A stretch of 64,000 bases of DNA. It comes from Picochlorum sp. 'celeri' (lineage: Eukaryota > Chlorophyta > Trebouxiophyceae). Numbering within the stretch: position 1 is the stretch's first letter; every line of letters begins with the position of its first letter. Made by a program: the position numbers and the translations under genes. Shown one piece after another: positions 39,671 through 50,600 of the stretch. The notes under the pieces were generated by a model. That model was not told the origin of the DNA. It was given only the letters and a program-made list of their open reading frames with translations, and made no database searches. The DNA lies in NCBI GenBank assembly GCA_010909725.1, contig JAACMV010000024.1, positions 1,426,001 to 1,490,000 of the forward strand. Reading direction: 5' to 3'.

Positions 39671-40384
39671 ATGATACTCAGTAAACAACAACAAGAACAA
39701 CAAGAAGCAAAGACGGGAAGGAAATACGAGAAGAAAAAAGTCAACACGCAACAAGGGTTGACTGGCATTGTTGGACAGGGGACGGAGAGATATAGTAGCA
39801 TGGTGTATGACGATGTACATGTGCTGGATTCGTTATCAATGGCATCCATGGCACTTGAGGCGAAAAATAGAATGATAGAACGGTTACAGAACGAGTTGGA
39901 GAGGCTACAGAGGGGAACACAGCAGGATGCTGATGGTGATGTGTGCTCTGAGGCAGCACAGCACAAGGTACTACGAGACGAGAAGCAACAGGTGGATGAC
40001 AGACTGGGCCATGCGGTGATGACTCGTACTCTGATTGAACGGCGAGATTCTCATGATAGCACTAGCAGTAGTGGTCGTCGTCGTCATCACAGTCTCGTAC
40101 TGTTGCTTCAGGAAACGCTTGACGAGTTGCATACTAGTAGAGTGACGATTGAAAAACAGAGTGAGGAGATGGAGAGATTGAAGGGTCGACTTGATCGGGT
40201 GCAGAGTCTTGTGACGGATGGAGAAATGCGTGAGCATTATGAAGCATTGCTGGAAGAGAAGGATCGGACGATTGCCGAATTGGCGTCCATGTTGGCATCA
40301 CGGGATGCATTTGCTGAGAATGTGAGGGCATTTTTGCAGCAGCATGCATCATCGTTGCCATCATCTCCTACCAGTAGTATATAA
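39671..40384 (+). CDS. coiled-coil protein of unknown function
   Basis: A 237-residue hydrophilic protein. Heptad-like Leu spacing is visible at about residues 62-85 (MALEAKNRMIERLQNELERL) and 140-215 (LLLQETLDELHTSRVTIEKQ and LEEKDRTIAELASML). Gln/Lys/Glu-rich start and a Ser-rich end. No enzymatic motif. It may be a structural or centrosomal-type protein, but I have no basis for more. It converges with the LHC gene at 40481. Confidence 0.65.
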   Translation: MILSKQQQEQQEAKTGRKYEKKKVNTQQGLTGIVGQGTERYSSMVYDDVHVLDSLSMASMALEAKNRMIERLQNELERLQRGTQQDADGDVCSEAAQHKVLRDEKQQVDDRLGHAVMTRTLIERRDSHDSTSSSGRRRHHSLVLLLQETLDELHTSRVTIEKQSEEMERLKGRLDRVQSLVTDGEMREHYEALLEEKDRTIAELASMLASRDAFAENVRAFLQQHASSLPSSPTSSI

Positions 40385-40480
40385 AGATAAAAATCACACG
40401 TGTATGATACGTGTTTGTTGTTACAATTGGCAATTGGACTATTACATCATTCGCCATCATGATCTGGAGGTGTGCCATGC

Positions 40481-41450
40481 TTATGGCCAGAGTCCCTGCA
40501 AGAAGCATCCAGCTGGGATGGTCAATCCCTGCACAGTCACAGAGTCTGGAATCTTGCATGTTGGGACCACAGCCTGTCCTGGAATCACAACAGCCTTGGA
40601 GAACATGGTGGTGTTGATTGGATCAGACAAATGCTCAGAAAGGGCAGCTAATGGGTTAAGTCCAGTCACCTGGGCAGCCATGGTGAATCCTATAAATGCC
40701 AACATGGCCAAGCGTCCATTCTTAATCTCCTTCACCTTGAGCTCCTCCAAGTTTCCTGGAACGAATGGAGCGAATACGCTTCCTGGGTATCCGACCTCGT
40801 GTGGTGCAAGCTTGTACTGAGAGAAGACTGGGTCCTGATCCTGTGATCCTGGCTTCAAGACATCATATCCACGCTTGGACTCAACCCAGTGCATGACAAA
40901 CAATTCAAATGCTGCCAATCCGGCCAAGTTGAATGGCAGTTCCACATCAGCTCCGGAGGTGTACCAGAAAACCTCTGGATGGGTGATTTCCTGAGCCAAA
41001 ATTCCAGCAACACCCAACATGGCCCAGCGAGCGTGGACACGCTCAGACTCGGCAAACCACTTCAAACGCTCATCATTGGCACCCAATCCCAATGGATCGA
41101 ATCCATAGTTTCCTGGAAGCTTGCAGGACTCCAAGTCTGCATTGAAGATAGAAAATACGATCAGATTGATGCACATGGTCTACTATACACCATTGGATGA
41201 GACCACCATATCTTTGTCTGACCCTATACTTGGCAACGAGCTGCAACCTCTTTGCAGATACGCGTGCCTCTGTCGCCCTCAAACCCCTCTAATTTTTAAT
41301 CAAGTAGCAGATGTGTGACGTACGTTTTGGGAAATCAGATCCAGGCAACCAGCAGTCGCGAGCAGCAGCAACCACGTGAGAAGCACGCTGCTGCTTTGGC
41401 TGGGCCAAAGTCCTCTGGAAAGGAGAAGTTGTCTTGATAGCGGCAATCAT
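40481..41450 (-). CDS. chlorophyll a/b-binding light-harvesting protein (LHCI, Lhca-like), two exons
   Basis: Exon 1 41450-41324 encodes a transit peptide (MIAAIKTTSPFQRTLAQPKQQ...) and the mature start WLPGSDFPK; intron 41323-41137 (187 nt, GTACGT...CAG), the longest here; exon 2 41136-40481. Product 260 residues. Helix 1 LHC motif ESERVHARWAMLGVAGIL, helix 3 KEIKNGRLAMLAFIGF, PGNYGFDPLGLG at the start: all marks of nuclear Lhc proteins, closest to photosystem I antenna (Lhca) by the short form. The C-terminal tail after helix 3 is long and has two Cys (PTCKIPDSV, IPAGCF). It binds chlorophyll a/b and carotenoids in the thylakoid. Divergent from the next LHC gene. Confidence 0.95.
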
Positions 41451-42132
41451 GTTGTTTTATTACTGTAAATTAAAGTATGGCTCGATGGAGTGGCTATGGC
41501 CAATACCATCCGAATCAGCACCAGGTCTCGTCCGATCTACTTGAGATCACGAAAGGATAACAGGTAGATTTGGACATCTGGGATGGCATGGAATTAGGTC
41601 TCCCCGTGTGGGAGACAGGGGATGACTCAGACATGCGCAATGGTATACTAGTACTACTGGGTTGATTGAAGGGAGTCGTATCCATTGGTGAGTTGACGAG
41701 AGGAGACTCTCTGTATCCACTCAGTGGGTGGGTACCCTGGATGGACACCATTGGATTGACCAGTCAGGGCTTGGCATGATGTCTCTTTTTCTCTCTCATC
41801 TTGAGAAGATGATTGTGCTATGGGAAAATCATAGATGGAGTCACTGAGGCGTGAAATATCTCGCTGACTGCCTGGTGGACCCTGCCATGGAACATGCATG
41901 AAGTCTAGCAGATGAAAAAAAATCTCATCCCAATCCAGAATCCGGATTGAGCAAGATTGCGTCTCGAGTATCCGGTCAACGGTGTCGTCGATGGGGCCAT
42001 CCCTAGAAATCGACACAAGGATTCGTGATGTGATGGTGCATAGGTTCTCTGAGCACAGCGATGCTCCTCACTTTATTTTCATTTGTTTGTACCACTACTA
42101 CTTCAGTAATCGATCGATCGATACACGTGACG
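41451..42132. promoter_or_regulatory. shared promoter region of the divergent LHC genes
   Basis: About 680 bases between two LHC genes transcribed away from each other, probably a bidirectional promoter. A leftward open stretch spans 41515-42016 in two overlapping frames without an ATG at its beginning; it is Ser/Pro/Gln-rich and could be an exon of something unrecognised or non-coding. A GATC-repeat (ATCGATCGATCGAT) lies near 42108-42122. No core-promoter element can be assigned with confidence. Confidence 0.5.
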
Positions 42133-42928
42133 ATGATGCAGACCTTCAAGAGTACCAATGTGCTGAGAAGCAGCTTGACTGCTCGTCCGGTACGTGTGCC
42201 TTTGATTATGGATTCTTTTCTGTGTGATGGGGGTTATAATATGCCATATAATGCAGGTGTCTCGTGTTCAGAGGGTATCTGTGGTGACACAGAGTGCTGC
42301 TGGGAACTGGTTCCCAGGGTCTGAAACCCCAGCCCACTTGTCTAGTAGCTCTCTTCCAGGAAACTTTGGATTCGATCCATTGAACTTGGGTAAGGACCCA
42401 GAGAAGTTGAAGTGGTATGCTCAGGCTGAGCTTCAGCACGCTCGTTGGGCCATGTTGGGTGTTGCAGGTGTGTTGGGAGCAGAGGCTACTGGACATGATT
42501 GGTTCACTGCTGGATCCCAGGAGTACTTTGCCGACTCCAAGACATTGTTCGCTATTCAAATGTTTTTGATGGCATGGGTTGAGATTCGTCGTCTTCAGGA
42601 CATGAGAAAGCCAGGAAGTGCCAACCAGGACCCAATCTTTTCAAATAACAAGCTTCCAGATGGAAATGAGCCAGGATATCCAGGAGGAATCTTTGATCCA
42701 GCTGGATTTGCCAAGGGTGATGTGAACACATTGAAGCTCAAGGAGATCAAGAATGGTCGCTTGGCTATGGTTGCATTTTTAGGATTTATTGCACAGCACT
42801 CTGCCACTGGCAAGGGTCCTTTGACCAACTTGGCAGACCATCTTGCTGATCCATGGAGCAACTTGGTCATTACAAATGGAGTTTCTGTTCCATTTGCCAC
42901 CCATGATGGAATTACATCATTCTGGTAA
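42133..42928 (+). CDS. chlorophyll a/b-binding light-harvesting protein (LHCI, Lhca-like), two exons
   Basis: Exon 1 42133-42189 (MMQTFKSTNVLRSSLTARP, transit peptide), intron 42190-42256 (67 nt, GTACGT...CAG), exon 2 42257-42928; product 242 residues. Mature start NWFPGSETPAHLSSSSLPGNFGFDPLNLG. Helix 1 AQAELQHARWAMLGVAGVL, helix 2 region FADSKTLFAIQMFLMAW, helix 3 KEIKNGRLAMVAFLGFI, ending HLADPWSNL, all typical of Lhca-type antenna proteins. It binds chlorophyll a/b next to photosystem I. It is about 50% similar to its divergent neighbour by eye, so they are old duplicates or separate subfamilies. TGTAA, the green-algal polyadenylation signal, occurs about 55 nt after the stop. Confidence 0.96.
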
Positions 42929-43037
42929 GCAGAATGGGCATTGTGAGATGGAATGTTGTGTGTATTCTTGTCTTGGTAGCTGACATGTAATGCTGTTTAA
43001 AGAATCTAATGGAATACAATGTGATATTCATTCGCAT

Positions 43038-43062
43038 AGTATAGTATAGTATAGTATTGGCG
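43038..43062 (+). repeat. short AGTAT tandem repeat
   Basis: About four copies of the pentanucleotide AGTAT between the LHC gene and the ABC gene. A simple microsatellite with no known function. Confidence 0.7.
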
Positions 43063-43169
43063 ACTCGAAATCTTCTACATGAACAATGTCGTCCGTACCA
43101 GTGAAAATAATTGGCCTCGTATTACTTTAACTACCTCTTAATCAAGAGAATTATTTCCCCCTCTTCATC

Positions 43170-43891
43170 TGATGTGCAACGAGCCTTGCATAGCTGCCTC
43201 CTTTGCTCATCAGCTCATCGTGGCTGCCCTGCTCCACAATGTGGCCCTTGTACACAACAGCGATGTTGTCCGCGTCGCGGATCGTCGACAGGCGGTGCGC
43301 CACGATGATGGTGGTGCGGCCAACCATCAGACGGTCCAGAGCATCTTGAACAACACGCTCGCTCTCCGCATCCAAGGCTGACGTGGCCTCGTCCAGAAGG
43401 AGCACCTTGGGGTCCTTCACAATGGCGCGAGCGATAGCGATGCGCTGCTTCTGGCCACCGCTCAGCTGGATGCAACCCTCCCCCAGCATGGTGCTGTACC
43501 CCTCGGGCAGAGCCTGGATGAACTGGTGGGCGTTGGCCGCACGAGCAGCTTCCTCAACCTGCTCCAGGCTCGCCTCGGGGCGGCCGTACCGGATGTTGTC
43601 CGCCACGCTCATGTTGAACAGCACCGGCTCCTGGCTCACCAGACCCACGTTGGAACGCAGCCAGTGCAGGTTGAGGTCACGGATGTCTTGGCCGTCCAGA
43701 AGGACGCCCCCATCCACGGGGTCGTAAAACCTCTCAATCAGGGACACCACCGTAGATTTCCCACTTCCCGACTCGCCCACCAGCGCCATGGTCTTGCCAG
43801 CCTCGACGGACAGGTTAAACTTCTGGAACACGGGTGCATCCGGTCTCTGGGGGTAGGCAAACGTCACATCATGGAGCTCAATATTACCTGT
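43170..43891 (-). repeat. NBD2 block of copy A, nearly identical to 47642-48361
   Basis: About 720 bases differ from the copy B block by only about three positions, one of them a single-base length difference. Homology stops sharply at both ends. The block is visibly richer in G+C than the flanking membrane-domain sequence. Confidence 0.9.
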
Positions 43892-45325
43892 GCATTCCAT
43901 CGGCCTAACTCCTTTTTCGTTGAATGCATCAATTGCTGTTTTCCTATCAACTATTGCAAACACACGCTTGGTTGCTGCCCCTCCTTTGGCAACATCTGGG
44001 AAATTAATTTGTGCCTGTCCAAGTCCAAAGGCAGCAAGGAATACAGCAAAGAATGCTTTCAGTGCTTCTTCAAAAGTCGAATAACCTCTCGAGATTTCCA
44101 ACCCCATGTACCAAAATGCCAATGCATATATACTAAACAGGACAAATTGAGAAAAGCCAAGGCCTAAACCACCAAAATTGGCTTGTTTATATGATCGTTT
44201 GGTTGGCACTGACAACAGCCTTGCATATAGGTCTGACACCTGATCCTCCATGCCAAATGCTGACACGGTTCGTATTGAGGTAACAGCTTCAGAAGCAGTT
44301 TGATTTGCTCCAGCGAACATCTCCTCTTCATCACCAGATTGTGCGACCATGACCTTTGTTTGGATTGTGGCTGCAACCCCCAAGATGGGAATCATAGCCA
44401 TGACCACTAACATCATCCTCCAACTATTGATTCCGGCGATGACCAGCCCAGCTACCATGGTAACAAGGTTCTGAACAACCAACCCCATGGTGTCTCCAAA
44501 CTGACCTCGGATGGCCATGGCATCTGAAGACAACTTACTCGTCAAGGCACCAGATGAATTGGCATCTCGATCAAAATACGCAACCTCTTGTTTCAACAAG
44601 GCTTCCATCATCATGACTCGAACTCTTTGGGCTAAACGTTGTCCCATGAAGTTGAAACTGTAGGACTGGATAAAGGCTCCTACTAAAGCAGCAAAACCCA
44701 TTCCCATGAACACCAAGGACCACTTGCGTGTATTGCTTGTGATATAATCCTTCTCGTCCTGCGTCATCTCCCCTTCACCCTCTCCGTAACCGTAGAATCC
44801 TCCGATCAGGGATGCCAGAGCAAGAGCGAAAATTGGGAACAGCAATCCCATGATGGCTGATCCGACCACACCAGAGAGCAATGCTGGCAATTCTGGTTTA
44901 TTCAGTTGGGCGATTCGCTTCATTCCTACCTTGACCTTTTCTTCTTCTGGGTCCAACGTTTTCTTTGTTTTACTGACCATTTGCTCAGCCTGCTTACCGT
45001 CTTTCATGCTCTTCTTCTTTCTCAAGAATGTAAAGCCTCTGTATCCTTGCATCACCCCTTTCACTGGTGCAGCCTGCAACACATAAGTCAAGCATATTAT
45101 TAGACGACCATCATATCATTTCTTGAATTAAAATGAAAGGACGCACCGTTGGAGCCATACCACCGGAATCATAAGCCACCCTCTCGGCATAGTCTTTGGT
45201 TTCTTTGACAAAGCCCTCAGAAGGCCGTTCGATGTCGAATGACCCCGAGCGTCTCCCAAAGATTGGACGGGACTCATCTAAAGAAATCCTTCTTTGATAC
45301 TCGTCGTCTTCACCAGATGACTGTT

Positions 45326-46094
45326 GCATCTGAACGAGGGTAGCGTACGCACCACCCTTCTCCAGAAGCTCACTGTGGGTGCCAAGCTCAATCACACTAC
45401 CGCGACGGACCACAGCAATAGCATCAGCACCGCGGATCGTCGACAGACGATGAGCAACAACAACAGTCGTGCGACCAACCATCAAACGGTCCAAAGCATC
45501 CTGCACAACACGCTCGCTCTCAGCGTCAAGGGCTGACGTGGCCTCGTCAAGAAGGAGAACACTCGGATTCTTCAGGATCGCACGAGCGATCGCGATGCGC
45601 TGCTTCTGCCCACCGCTCATTTGGACACCCTTCTCACCAACCTGCGTGTCGTACCCGTCAGGAAGAGCACTGATGAACTTGTGAGCATTCGCAGACTTGG
45701 CAGCAGCAACAACCTCCTCCTCGCTCGCGCCAGGCTTGCCAAACAGAATGTTCTCGCGGATCGTCGTCGCGAACAGCGTCGGCTCCTGGCTCACCAAGCC
45801 CACCTGGGAGCGAAGCCAAGGCAGGCTCAGGTCGCTCAGCCGGTGGCCGTCCAGAGTCACGCACCCAGAGGTGGGGTCGTAGAAACGCTCAATCAGGGAC
45901 ACGGCTGTGGACTTGCCGCTCCCAGACTCCCCAACAAGGGCCACCGTCTGCCCCGCACGCACCGTCAGGTTGAAGTTGTCAAACACCACCTTGTCAGGAC
46001 GAGACGGGTACGCAAAGCACACATTCTGAAACTCAATCTCACCAGTCACAGAGTCAGGCTCCTCACCTCCAGCTGCAATATTGATAGTTGGCTC
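45326..46094 (-). repeat. NBD1 block of copy A, nearly identical to 49802-50573
   Basis: About 770 bases differ from copy B by roughly two positions that I can see (one base substitution, one G-run length difference). The flanking membrane-domain coding sequence is diverged. Confidence 0.9.
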
Positions 46095-47202
46095 TCTTGC
46101 CAAGATACCAAACACTCTTCTACCTGATACCTTTCCAGCTTGGAAGTATTGAATATTAGGAGCAGCCTGACCAAGCGCAATTCCTCCAATGAGCGCAGAA
46201 AAGAGCACGTTCAATACTTGCCCTGGAGTGTATTCCCCTGCGGTAATCCGTGTCCCTCCATACCACATTGCCAGAGCATATGCGCAAAACGCAATGCAAT
46301 TCGTCAACCCCAATGTTGTTCCACTCAAATATCCTTGATTAATGCCGACCTTTGTCGACGGCTGCAAACACTCATCGTACTCTTTCACGTTCTCGACTCC
46401 CCATTGAATGCATAAATTGTACGAATGTTTCCCCAACGCCTGTTGTGCCAAGGAATTTGCCGCAGCATATGCTCTATTCAACGTGGTCGTCAGTTTTTCC
46501 TGTCACATAGGTGAGCAAAAATCCAGCAACACCAGAATAGGAAGCAGCGACCAAAATCACCAGTGTCATTGACCAGCCACGGACAAATGCAATGATGATT
46601 CCAGACAAACATGTTGCCATGAAGAACAGAAACATCGCCACCGTCTCCCCCTATACACTTCTGAATAGCGTTACAATCTTCATTCAATCCCTTGCAGTAA
46701 ACCAATCCAGAGGTGCCCTCGGTAGGTCGAAATACTCAATATCCTGATGCAGCACCTTTCTCAAGTAGATGGACCTGAGTCTGTTTGTCTTGCCTCACGG
46801 AGTGTCACAGACCAGAAAAATGACTGGCGCAATACGCCCCCACAAAATGGAAACCAAACCAAATGTAATACAAATGCCTGGGGACAGCATCATTGACAAT
46901 CTCAGTCAATGATTACCCCCTTCCACATTCGTCTGGTTATACCCAATGTCGTTCATAATGTTTCCCAAGAAGATGGCAAACACAGGCAATCCAGCCCCGT
47001 TGACTATAGCCCCCAGACTCCCCAACAACATGAAAATAATATCCACCTTATCAGCATATCGGAACAAAGAAAAGTATGAAATGGCAGGATACTGCTCCCC
47101 TTGATCCTTTTTGGTGTCCTTGGTTGTGGTTTCCTCCTCCACCACAGCAGCAACCATCTCAGTACCTTCCTCCTTCGTCTTTTCTATTACTGTATCAGCC
47201 AT

Positions 47203-47619
47203 TGTTTCAATTTTTACTTCAGAATGCTATTCATGGCACATAAAATGAGAAAGCGTGTTGTTCCTTGTACGATGAGAGAGAAGTACAACAACTTTGGCAG
47301 TCAGCAACGTCTACCAACAGAGTAACCTAGAAGCTATATGACAGGTACAATATTAACGAAATACTTTATTTGCTTTGCGGATGAATGCATCGCATCTGGA
47401 ATGTCCGGCGCATGAGAACAATCGAGTGACTGGCATTGTTCGAATATTCTGCCGAGAACCGGTCATCCACGGTTGCGAATCGGTCAACGGTCTCATCGAC
47501 AGGCGCCTATGAAGCATGCCATCATGGAGCTATGAACTTGCACAAATGTACTTAATTCAACAAACAGAAAGGAATGCAATTGACGAAATGAAATATGTAC
47601 TAGTCAACTCAGGATTCAT
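47203..47619. other. spacer between tandem ABCB genes
   Basis: About 420 bases: upstream region of copy A and 3' flank of copy B. No gene or repeat recognised. Confidence 0.45.
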
Positions 47620-50600
47620 CTACGATGTGGATGCCCTTGTCTGATGTGCAACGAGCCTTGCATAGCTGCCTCCTTTGCTCATCAGCTCATCGTGGCTGCC
47701 CTGCTCCACAATATGGCCCTTGTACACAACAGCGATGTTGTCCGCGTCGCGGATCGTCGACAGGCGGTGCGCCACGATGATGGTGGTGCGGCCAACCATC
47801 AGACGGTCCAGAGCATCTTGAACAAACACGCTCGCTCTCCGCATCCAAGGCTGACGTGGCCTCGTCCAGAAGGAGCACCTTGGGGTCCTTCACAATGGCG
47901 CGAGCGATAGCGATGCGCTGCTTCTGGCCACCGCTCAGCTGGATGCAACCCTCCCCCAGCATGGTGCTGTACCCCTCGGGCAGAGCCTGGATGAACTGGT
48001 GGGCGTTGGCCGCACGAGCAGCTTCCTCAACCTGCTCCAGGCTCGCCTCGGGGCGGCCGTACCGGATGTTGTCCGCCACGCTCATGTTGAACAGCACCGG
48101 CTCCTGGCTCACCAGACCCACGTTGGAACGCAGCCAGTGCAGGTTGAGGTCACGGATGTCTTGGCCGTCCAGAAGGACGCCCCCATCCACGGGGTCGTAA
48201 AACCTCTCAATCAGGGACACCACCGTAGATTTCCCACTTCCCGACTCGCCCACCAGTGCCATGGTCTTGCCAGCCTCGACGGACAGGTTAAACTTCTGGA
48301 ACACGGGTGCATCCGGTCTCTGGGGGTAGGCAAACGTCACATCATGGAGCTCAATATTACCCTTGCATGTGGATGGCCTGTCACCTTGAGCACTGCTCGA
48401 GTCAATCAGCGGTTTCCTATCAATAATGGCAAAGACGCGTTTCGCTGCTTCTTTTCCTTTGGCAACATCTGGGAAATGAAGTTGGGATTGCGCTGTGCTG
48501 AACGCGGCCAAAAATACTGCAAAGAATGACTTGAGGACCTCCTCAAAAGTGGCCCTACCAGAACTCACCTCGTCACCAGCAAACCAAAAGGCCAGTGAGA
48601 ATATTCCGAATATGATGATCTGATTGAAACCAAAGCCACTTGCTGATGAAAGTATTCTCTGCTTTGCTTTCTGCGTTGGGAACATGAGCAACCTATGGTA
48701 CAAGTCTGCCAAATTATCCTCCATACCAAATGCTGCAACAGTGCGTATCGCCAAGAATGATTCTGAAGCTGCCCTGTTGGCTGAGGCGAAATTTTCAGAC
48801 TCTTGATTCACGTAATTGACGATCAGTCGCGTTTGAATTCCGACAACAATACCTAATAAAGGCAGGCAAGCAACGACAAGGAGCATCATTCGCCAGTCAT
48901 ATACACCTGCAATGATGAGACCTGCTACCAAGGTCACCGTGTTCTGCACGCAATACATATACGCAATGAGTACAATCAAGATGTTCAGAAATATCATAGG
49001 TATAGTGTGAAACATACCTGCGTCAGGAGTCCCATGGAGTCACCAAACTGGCCTTTTACAGCCATAGCATCAGTTGAAAGCTTTGTTGTGAGAACACCTG
49101 ATGAGTTCTTCTCGTCATCAAACCAGCCTATTTCCTGCTTCAAGAGTGCTGTCAGTGTTAACACACGGATTCTCCTACCAAGTCTTTGTCCCATATAATT
49201 GAAACTGTAGTTTTGAATTATGGCAGAAAACAGGGCACCAAATCCAATAGCCATGAACACAAGAGACCATTTTTGGGCTTGGTTCACTAGTTCAGTAGAA
49301 TCGAGGTAATACTGATAAAATACCCCAATCATGGATGAGAATACAATACTGAAAGAAGGCATGACCATGCCCATACCTATTGATCCCAAAATTCCAGTGA
49401 CTGCAGCTGGCATTTCAGGTTTGTTGAGGAGAGCAATTCTCTTCTTATCAACAGCAGCACCATCCTCTTCCTCCTTTGCCTCATCCTTTTCCTGCCCGTG
49501 CTCATCACGGGATTTCCTCAACCACTTTTTTCTTCTTTTTGTGACGCCTTTTTTCTCTGGAGAGGTTGTCGTGATCACTTCCCCAGACTCTGCAGCGCTC
49601 ACAACATGACTGGATGTCCTAGCAACAGCAGAGACTATTTCCTCTGCAATCTCCTCAGCCTCATGAGCAACTTCCAAAACACCTTCACCCACCATACGCG
49701 CTGGCATTCCCCAATTGATGGATGATCGGTGATCGTCGTCGGACTGCCCGACACGTGCAATCTTCCTCTCATTCCTTCGCCTGTCTTCTTCTTCACTCCC
49801 TTGCATCTGAACGAGGGTAGCGTACGCACCACCCTTCTCCAGAAGCTCACTGTGGGTGCCAAGCTCAATCACACTACCGCGACGGACCACAGCAATAGCA
49901 TCAGCACCGCGGATCGTCGACAGACGATGAGCAACAACAACAGTCGTGCGACCAACCATCAAACGGTCCAAAGCATCCTGCACAACACGCTCGCTCTCAG
50001 CGTCAAGGGCTGACGTGGCCTCGTCAAGAAGGAGAACACTCGGATTCTTCAGGATCGCACGAGCGATCGCGATGCGCTGCTTCTGCCCACCGCTCATTTG
50101 GACACCCTTCTCACCAACCTGCGTGTCGTACCCGTCAGGAAGAGCACTGATGAACTTGTGAGCATTCGCAGACTTGGCAGCAGCAACAACCTCCTCCTCG
50201 CTCGCGCCAGGCTTGCCAAACAGAATGTTCTCGCGGATCGTCGTCGCGAACAGCGTCGGCTCCTGGCTCACCAAGCCCACCTGGGAGCGAAGCCAAGGCA
50301 GGCTCAGGTCGCTCAGCCGGTGGCCGTCCAGAGTCACGCACCCAGAGGTGGGGGTCGTAGAAACGCTCAATCAGGGACACGGCTGTGGACTTGCCGCTCC
50401 CAGACTCCCCAACAAGGGCCACCGTCTGCCCCGCACGCACCGTCAGGTTGAAGTTGTCAAACACCACCTTGTCAGGACGAGACGGGTACGCAAAGCACAC
50501 ATTCTGAAACTCAATCTCACCAGTCACAGACTCAGGCTCCTCACCTCCAGCTGCAATATTGATAGTTGGCTCTCGCTCCATGATGGAATAAAGTCTCGAT

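Larger units (their letters stand above)
43151..47202 (-). pseudogene. ABCB (P-glycoprotein/MDR-like) full transporter, copy A, with a broken first membrane domain
   Basis: Layout TMD1-NBD1-TMD2-NBD2, read leftward. ATG 47202 begins an acidic leader and TM1 (FMLLGSLGAIVNGAGLPVFAIF). Between about 46905 and 46400 the frame changes at least five times with in-frame stops, though fragments still match copy B (NRLRSIYLRKVLHQDIEYF, then MFLFFMATCLSGIIIAF, then EYDECLQPSTKVG). From 46400 to 43151 the coding is intact: NBD1 with GESGSGKST and SGGQKQR, a 73-nt intron 45146-45074 (GTGCGT...CAG), TMD2 and NBD2. The family exports lipids or amphipathic compounds. Either the gene is dead or the region holds several base errors. 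Its NBDs are nearly identical to copy B. Confidence 0.75.

Noticed and set aside
41515..42016. Leftward protein-like stretch between the LHC genes
   Set aside because: Two overlapping frames, no ATG at the beginning, no motif; kept only as a note in the promoter entry.
42108..42122. ATCGATCGATCG palindrome as a regulatory site
   Set aside because: A short GATC repeat of low information; no evidence that it binds a factor.
43172..44167. Long rightward frames over the ABC NBD regions
   Set aside because: Antisense shadows of the highly constrained, G+C-rich NBD coding sequence; the same shadows recur in copy B.
46780..46800. In-frame TGA in ABCB copy A as a selenocysteine codon
   Set aside because: eEFSec is present, but comparison with copy B shows a nearby single-base insertion; the residue at that place in copy B is not Cys and the stop disappears once the frame is corrected.
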